Part shown: piece after piece, positions 35,658 to 39,717 of the stretch
Layout of the letters: each line of letters starts with the position of its first letter
Numbering within the stretch: position 1 is the first letter of the stretch
Origin: Candidatus Neomicrothrix sp. UBA2517
GTDB lineage: Bacteria; Actinomycetota; Acidimicrobiia; Acidimicrobiales; UBA8592
Assembly: GCA_002341185.1 (NCBI GenBank)
Contig: DDNP01000022.1
Span: forward strand, 43,850-83,566
Direction of reading: 5' to 3'
Length of the DNA stretch: 39,717 bases
Position numbers and translations under genes: made by a program
Notes under the pieces: generated by a model
Databases searched by the model: none
What the model saw: only the letters and a program-made list of their open reading frames with translations
What the model was told of the DNA's origin: nothing

Positions 35658-36833
35658 ATGGTAGAAAATCAGTTTTGGCCTTCTGATCAGGGAGCACCGT
35701 ATTCGAGCACTCCCCAGCGCAGGCGGTATCCTCGGGTAATTCGCCAACAGGCATACCGAAATAAAGGATCAAGGAAACATTTCTTACTTCTAGGGTTCCT
35801 CTTGATCTTGGTCACAGGAATGCTTATTGGGCTGATCATCAATTCTGGGGAATCCAGTACTGCAACAGAAATAGAAGCACCCCCCTCAGATAACTTTTCG
35901 GTCTCATCGCAAAGTGTCGAACTGCCTTTTTCTGACAGCTCCGACGAACCTGTCGCAAATGTCGCAGAAACTATAGCTCCCGCCGTAGTTAGAATTGACA
36001 CTGCTACCGGAACCGGAAGCGGAATCATTTATGATACGAACGGATCGGTGGTTACCAACGCTCATGTTGTATTAGGTTCTGATACGGTTGAGGTCCAACT
36101 AGCTGATGGCACTAGAGCAACAGGTAAAGTCCTAGGCTCAGACCCTGCCGTGGACATTGCTATAGTCCAGATCATTGAAGATCTGGACTTTCGAAAAGCT
36201 ACATTCGCTACGTTGGATACTGTTCGAGTTGGCCAGTTAGCTGTTGCCATAGGAAGCCCCTTCGGGCTCGAACAAAGTGTTACAGCAGGTATCGTATCTG
36301 CGGTGAATAGAGCTGTGCCGACCCTAAACGTTGAAACCGGATCACGAACAGTTTTAGAAATGATCCAAACTGATGCTCCTATAAATCCTGGCAATTCTGG
36401 GGGTGCCTTGGTTGACCGACAAGGTCGCGTAGTAGGAATGAATACGTTGATTAGGACAGATGGAAATGTTGAAGGGAATTTAGGTGTCGGATTTGCGATA
36501 CCTACAGACACAATATTTTTGGTAACTGAGAGGTTAGCAAATGGTTTATCACTTGAAAACGGCTTTCTCGGCATAAGTGGCCAAGATCCAACCCTCGGAA
36601 GAGCTGGCGCATTAGTGCTTGATGTAGTGCCAGATAGTCCTGCAGATCAGAGTGGCTTGCGGGAAGGTGACTTAATTATTGCTGTTGATGGATCGACGAT
36701 TCTTGGAATGTCTGAATTAGCAGCGAGAATTCGCTTAACTTCTCCGGGGACATCTATCTCTCTTGCTGTGTTGCGGAATGGCGCAGAAATTTCATTGATT
36801 GTAGTCTTAGGGGCGCTCGGTAGTTTCCAATAA
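35658..36833 (+). CDS. HtrA/DegP-type membrane-anchored serine protease with PDZ domain
   Basis: The 391-residue protein has a basic cytoplasmic N-terminus, one membrane anchor (about 42-61), a Ser/Thr/Pro-rich linker, a trypsin-like protease domain (about 95-295) with the intact triad His136 (VVTNAHVV), Asp166 (DPAVDIAIV) and Ser247 (NPGNSGGALV), and a single C-terminal PDZ domain (about 303-388, FLGISGQ ... DLIIAVDG). This is the actinobacterial PepD/HtrA layout: an extracytoplasmic quality-control protease. ATG 35658 has AAGGAAG upstream. It lies between smc and ftsY, next to the SRP genes, which may link protein export with quality control, though that is inference. Confidence 0.93.
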   Translation: MVENQFWPSDQGAPYSSTPQRRRYPRVIRQQAYRNKGSRKHFLLLGFLLILVTGMLIGLIINSGESSTATEIEAPPSDNFSVSSQSVELPFSDSSDEPVANVAETIAPAVVRIDTATGTGSGIIYDTNGSVVTNAHVVLGSDTVEVQLADGTRATGKVLGSDPAVDIAIVQIIEDLDFRKATFATLDTVRVGQLAVAIGSPFGLEQSVTAGIVSAVNRAVPTLNVETGSRTVLEMIQTDAPINPGNSGGALVDRQGRVVGMNTLIRTDGNVEGNLGVGFAIPTDTIFLVTERLANGLSLENGFLGISGQDPTLGRAGALVLDVVPDSPADQSGLREGDLIIAVDGSTILGMSELAARIRLTSPGTSISLAVLRNGAEISLIVVLGALGSFQ

Positions 36834-36853
36834 CTGCGGTTAGTGTAAATGTC

Positions 36854-37759
36854 ATGAAAAGGGTTACTTCAGAACTTGATAAGACACGCAAGAATTTTTC
36901 CCTTTTCTCAAAATTGAAGCGAAAGTCTCACTTAAATAGCCAAGTGTGGAGTGAGATAGAAGAAATATTAATTCAAGCCGATGTAGGCGTTGTAGCTACT
37001 TCAATGATCATTGAGCAGCTTCAAGAAAAAGCTAAAGAAATGAAACTATCTGCCACGGAGAGCATTATTGACGTTCTAAAAGAACAACTAAAGCAATCAT
37101 TAATGAAATTAGATTCCGCACTCAATACCGATGCCGAACTCCCTGTCTGGATATTTGTTGGGGTCAATGGAGTTGGGAAGACAACATCAATTGCCAAAGT
37201 TGCCAACCTCAAATCTCAAGGAGGTAAAAATATAGTAATGGCGGCTGGTGATACTTTCCGAGCAGCTGCCTCAGAGCAATTAGAGAGATGGGCGGTTGTA
37301 TGTGGGACTGAATTGATCAAGGGCGCTGATGGGGCTGACCCCAGCTCAGTTATTTTTGATGCCACAGAGCACGCCCATGCGACAAATGCATCATTAGTTC
37401 TTGCTGATACCGCTGGAAGGCTACATACCAAGGCAAATCTAATGCAAGAACTGGAGAAAATAGTTAGAGTCGCAAATAAAGGAAAAGGAACTGTTACTGA
37501 AATCTTGTTAGTGCTTGACTCAACAGTTGGACAGAATGGCCTGCAGCAGGCGAAATCTTTTGCAGAATCAGTTGACGTTACAGGAATTATTCTTACGAAG
37601 TTAGATGGTTCCTCTAAAGGTGGAATTATTTTCGCAATCGCTGAAGAATTAAAAATTCCAATCAAGTTCATTGGTGTGGGCGAAAGTCATGAAGATTTAT
37701 TCCCTTTTGATGCAGAGGAATTTGTTGAAATGCTCTTTGACTTTCAAGAGGAAATGTAA
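36854..37759 (+). CDS. ftsY: Signal recognition particle receptor FtsY
   Basis: Membrane-associated SRP receptor GTPase that pairs with Ffh to deliver ribosomes to SecYEG. The 301-residue product is the short NG form: N domain (about 1-90, helical), G domain with P-loop GVNGVGKTT (103-111), the insertion-box motif AAGDTFRAAASEQLERW, DTAGRLHTKANLM, and TKLDGSSKGG. The acidic A domain of E. coli FtsY is replaced by a short basic N-terminus (KRVTSELDKTRKNF ... LKRKS), which probably mediates membrane contact. 20 bases after the protease gene and 37 before ffh. Confidence 0.96.
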   Translation: MKRVTSELDKTRKNFSLFSKLKRKSHLNSQVWSEIEEILIQADVGVVATSMIIEQLQEKAKEMKLSATESIIDVLKEQLKQSLMKLDSALNTDAELPVWIFVGVNGVGKTTSIAKVANLKSQGGKNIVMAAGDTFRAAASEQLERWAVVCGTELIKGADGADPSSVIFDATEHAHATNASLVLADTAGRLHTKANLMQELEKIVRVANKGKGTVTEILLVLDSTVGQNGLQQAKSFAESVDVTGIILTKLDGSSKGGIIFAIAEELKIPIKFIGVGESHEDLFPFDAEEFVEMLFDFQEEM

Positions 37760-37796
37760 TTCCGTAGAATGTAGTTGACCTCTAGATAGAAGAATT

Positions 37797-39203
37797 ATGT
37801 TTGATACCCTGACTGACCGACTTGGAAGTATTTTTGGACGACTAAGAAGTAAAGGGAAGCTCTCTGAATCTGACATTAATTCTGTCATGGCAGAAGTACG
37901 AACAGCACTTCTTGAAGCTGATGTAAATCTCCAAGTAGCAAAGAATTTTCAGGCAAGAGTAACAGAACGTAGCGTGTCGAGTGAATTGCACAACGCCCTT
38001 AACCCTGCTCAGCAAGTAATAAAAATCGTAAATGAAGAGCTTATCGAGATACTGGGTGGCGAAGCGTTTAGTTTGACATATTCAGATAAACCGCCAACAG
38101 TTATTCTCCTTGCAGGACTTCAAGGAGTTGGAAAAACTACAAATGCAGTCAAATTAGCAAAGTGGTTTAAGTCCCAAGGTAGAAACCCCATGCTAATCGC
38201 TGCCGACTTGCAGAGGCCTGCAGCTGTAGAACAACTTCGTACTTTAGCTAGCGGCATAGACGTTCCTGTTTACTCTGAAGTCAATGAACCTGTATCAGTT
38301 GCTAGAAATGGCTTGAAAGAAGCAATTTCAACAGGCCGTGATGTACTGATTTGTGACACTGCTGGCCGATTAAGCATAGATCAGAAGTTAATGGATGAGA
38401 TCCAGAATATATCTGATGAGATTAAGCCCCATTACACATTCCTTGTAATTGATGCAATGACTGGGCAAGAGGCAGTAAACATTGCAGGAGCGTTTAACGA
38501 AAAACTATCGCTTGATGGGATGATCATTACTAAACTCGATGGTGATTCAAGAGGCGGTGCTGCTCTATCGGCCAAAACAGTTGTTGGCAAGCCTATAGCG
38601 TTTGCTTCAACAGGAGAGAAGATAGAAGATTTCGAAGTCTTTCATCCGGACAGGCTCGCTAGCAGGATCCTAGGCATGGGCGACGTTCTAACACTCATTG
38701 AAAAAGCCGAAGACGCTTTTGATCAAGAAGAGGCCCAAAGAGCAGCCGACCGATTGCTCACTGGCCAATTCAATCTGGAGGATTTTCTCGATCAAATGCA
38801 ACAGCTAAAAAAGATGGGTCCTCTACAAAACATTGTGGGGATGATGCCCGATCTTCCTCAAGGGGTAAACCCGAACGATGTCGACGAAACAAGACTTACG
38901 CGCGTAGAGGCAATAATTACATCAATGACTTACGAGGAACGTGACAGGCCAGAAATTATAGATGGATCGCGGAGAAACCGAATAGCAAAGGGATCAGGGG
39001 CAAGTATCCAGGAAGTAAGCCTTCTGTTAAAACAGTTTAAAGAAATCAAACGCATGATGAAGGGCACCGTAAAGCCTAATAATAAGAGAAAGAAAAAATC
39101 ATCAAAACGAAGAAAAGGCAAGCAGAATCCAAGAGCCAAGTCCAAAATCGTAGAGGCAGAAAAGTCTTTTGATCTAAGCGAATTCGGTTCCTTTAAGACC
39201 TGA
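37797..39203 (+). CDS. ffh: Signal recognition particle protein Ffh (SRP54)
   Basis: SRP GTPase that binds 4.5S RNA and signal peptides. The 468-residue product has an N domain (1-90, starting MFDTLTDRLGSIFGRLRSKG), a G domain with LAGLQGVGKTTNAVKLA (P-loop about 107-114), ADLQRPAAVEQL, CDTAGRL and TKLDGDSRGGAALS, and a methionine-rich M domain (about 300-430) with FLDQMQQLKKMGPLQNIVGMMP and the RNA-binding RRNRIAKGSGASIQEVSLLLKQF-type stretch. A strongly basic Lys/Arg tail follows (about 425-455), then an acidic end. ATG 37797 fits the family start. The 4.5S RNA gene is not in the window. Confidence 0.97.
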   Translation: MFDTLTDRLGSIFGRLRSKGKLSESDINSVMAEVRTALLEADVNLQVAKNFQARVTERSVSSELHNALNPAQQVIKIVNEELIEILGGEAFSLTYSDKPPTVILLAGLQGVGKTTNAVKLAKWFKSQGRNPMLIAADLQRPAAVEQLRTLASGIDVPVYSEVNEPVSVARNGLKEAISTGRDVLICDTAGRLSIDQKLMDEIQNISDEIKPHYTFLVIDAMTGQEAVNIAGAFNEKLSLDGMIITKLDGDSRGGAALSAKTVVGKPIAFASTGEKIEDFEVFHPDRLASRILGMGDVLTLIEKAEDAFDQEEAQRAADRLLTGQFNLEDFLDQMQQLKKMGPLQNIVGMMPDLPQGVNPNDVDETRLTRVEAIITSMTYEERDRPEIIDGSRRNRIAKGSGASIQEVSLLLKQFKEIKRMMKGTVKPNNKRKKKSSKRRKGKQNPRAKSKIVEAEKSFDLSEFGSFKT

Positions 39204-39286
39204 TTTTTTAGTTATTTTAAGAAATATTGAAATAGACCATTGAAGAACAATTTTTTCTCGGCACAATATGACGATACTAAGTGTGC

Positions 39287-39335
39287 GTGGAGGTGTGTAT
39301 CCATACCAAAACCGAATAGGATACCCACTGTCCAC
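39287..39335 (+). other. Imperfect inverted repeat in the rpsP leader
   Basis: In the 174-base gap between ffh and rpsP, GTGGAGGTGTGTATCC (39287-39302) pairs imperfectly with GGATACCCACTGTCCAC (39319-39335), with a perfect six-base-pair core GTATCC/GGATAC and matching GTGGA/TCCAC ends. No T-tract follows, so it is not a plain terminator. It may be a leader structure, an attenuator or a processing site for the ribosomal-protein transcript. The rest of the gap shows an AT-rich stretch but no promoter I trust. Confidence 0.35.
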
Positions 39336-39377
39336 AAAGAGTAGCTGAAAGGCCTCAGAAATCAGAAAGAAGAGAAA

Positions 39378-39717
39378 GTGGCAGTTAAACTTCGTCTTGT
39401 ACGAACCGGAAAACGAAAACAACCAACATACCGACTTGTAGCAGCTGACAGTCGATCGCCAAGAAACGGTCGGTTTATTGAAATAATAGGTACTTACGAA
39501 CCCAGGCAAGAACCATCAATAGTAAATATTGACAATGAGCGAGCCATACATTGGCTAAGAAATGGAGCTAAGCCGACAGAGCGAGTTGAGAAGCTCTTAA
39601 GAATTTCAGGGGCTTGGGAAGAATTCACTGGAAAACCATTGGAGCCTGTGAACTACCCAGTCGAGGAGTCTGTTGAAGAGCCTGTTGATGAGAAGCCTGT
39701 TGCTGAGGAAGAGTCTG
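39378..39717 (+). CDS. rpsP: 30S ribosomal protein S16 (C-terminus cut by window edge)
   Basis: The visible 113 codons from GTG 39378 encode VAVKLRLVRTGKRKQPTYRL, the S16 N-terminus, then VAADSRSPRNGRFIEIIGTYEPR and the AIHWLRNGAKPTERVEKLL block typical of the family. After residue 85 an acidic, Pro/Glu/Val-rich tail (EPVNYPVEESVEEPVDEKP) continues past the window. Long C-terminal extensions are common in actinobacterial S16. AGAAGAGAAA precedes the start. In Actinobacteria rpsP is typically followed by the KH-domain protein, rimM, trmD and rplS, which would lie beyond this edge. It overlaps a long antisense open frame that I consider spurious. Confidence 0.95.
   Translation, partial: MAVKLRLVRTGKRKQPTYRLVAADSRSPRNGRFIEIIGTYEPRQEPSIVNIDNERAIHWLRNGAKPTERVEKLLRISGAWEEFTGKPLEPVNYPVEESVEEPVDEKPVAEEES

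Noticed and set aside
36062..36574. Minus-strand open frame of 170 codons
   Set aside because: Antisense to the HtrA protease domain; the product has no recognisable motif and mirrors the codon pattern of the sense gene.
37216..37671. Minus-strand open frame of 151 codons
   Set aside because: Antisense to the FtsY GTPase domain, no independent support.
39174..39509. Minus-strand open frame of 111 codons spanning the ffh-rpsP gap
   Set aside because: It overlaps the start of rpsP, which is certain from its protein sequence, and its product shows no domain.

Overview
The window looks like core chromosome of an AT-leaning, free-living actinobacterium, most likely a marine member of the Acidimicrobiia; that placement is an inference from gene content. 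The pointers are a NucS mismatch endonuclease, the MurT/GatD peptidoglycan-amidating pair, a UvrD2-type helicase with an HRDC tail, a SepIVA-like septation protein, a MhuD-like heme-degrading enzyme, and a gene order (recG ... coaD - sepIVA-like - DUF177 - rpmF - rnc - fpg - smc - ftsY - ffh - rpsP) that matches the Rv2975c-Rv2909c block of Mycobacterium tuberculosis. Several starts are GTG or TTG and many lack a clear Shine-Dalgarno sequence. I saw no tRNA, rRNA, CRISPR array, insertion sequence or prophage gene, and no gene-free stretch longer than 300 bases.

Layout. 1-8501 (minus strand) is an envelope/genome-maintenance run transcribed ettA > murT > gatD > rhomboid-like > cysQ-like > nucS > vanW-like; the last gene runs off the left edge in a Glu-Pro repeat. 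8585-10016 (plus) has a HAD hydrolase and exonuclease III. 10023-13872 (minus) has uvrD2 and a multidomain amino-acid permease. 13921-17452 (plus) has a PH-domain membrane protein, an alpha-methylacyl-CoA racemase, a MhuD-like monooxygenase, a small four-helix membrane protein and galE. 17446-21740 (minus) has a cold-shock-like small protein, ATP-type PEP carboxykinase, a D-threonine-aldolase/D-serine-dehydratase-like PLP protein and a sugar-lactone oxidase.

21891-39717 (plus) is a long housekeeping run: DAK2/FakA-like kinase, recG, a GNAT acetyltransferase, rsmD, coaD, a SepIVA-like protein, DUF177, rpmF, plsX, acyl carrier protein, rnc, an Fpg-family protein, smc, an HtrA-type protease, ftsY, ffh and the start of rpsP. 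It joins lipid and CoA supply, ribosome and rRNA maturation, chromosome segregation and SRP-dependent protein targeting. One tiny zinc-ribbon gene (26350-26511, minus) sits against this direction.

The most unusual observation is the Fpg/MutM homologue at 31117-31959. Its conserved genomic position and overall fold sequence are kept, but nearly every catalytic and zinc-binding residue is replaced, so it looks like a conserved pseudoenzyme. Other points worth a second look are a rhomboid-fold protein without the Ser/His dyad next to murT/gatD, the unlisted zinc-ribbon microprotein, a UvrD2 lacking the mycobacterial tetracysteine module, and a permease fused to EIIA-like and RCK_C-like domains.
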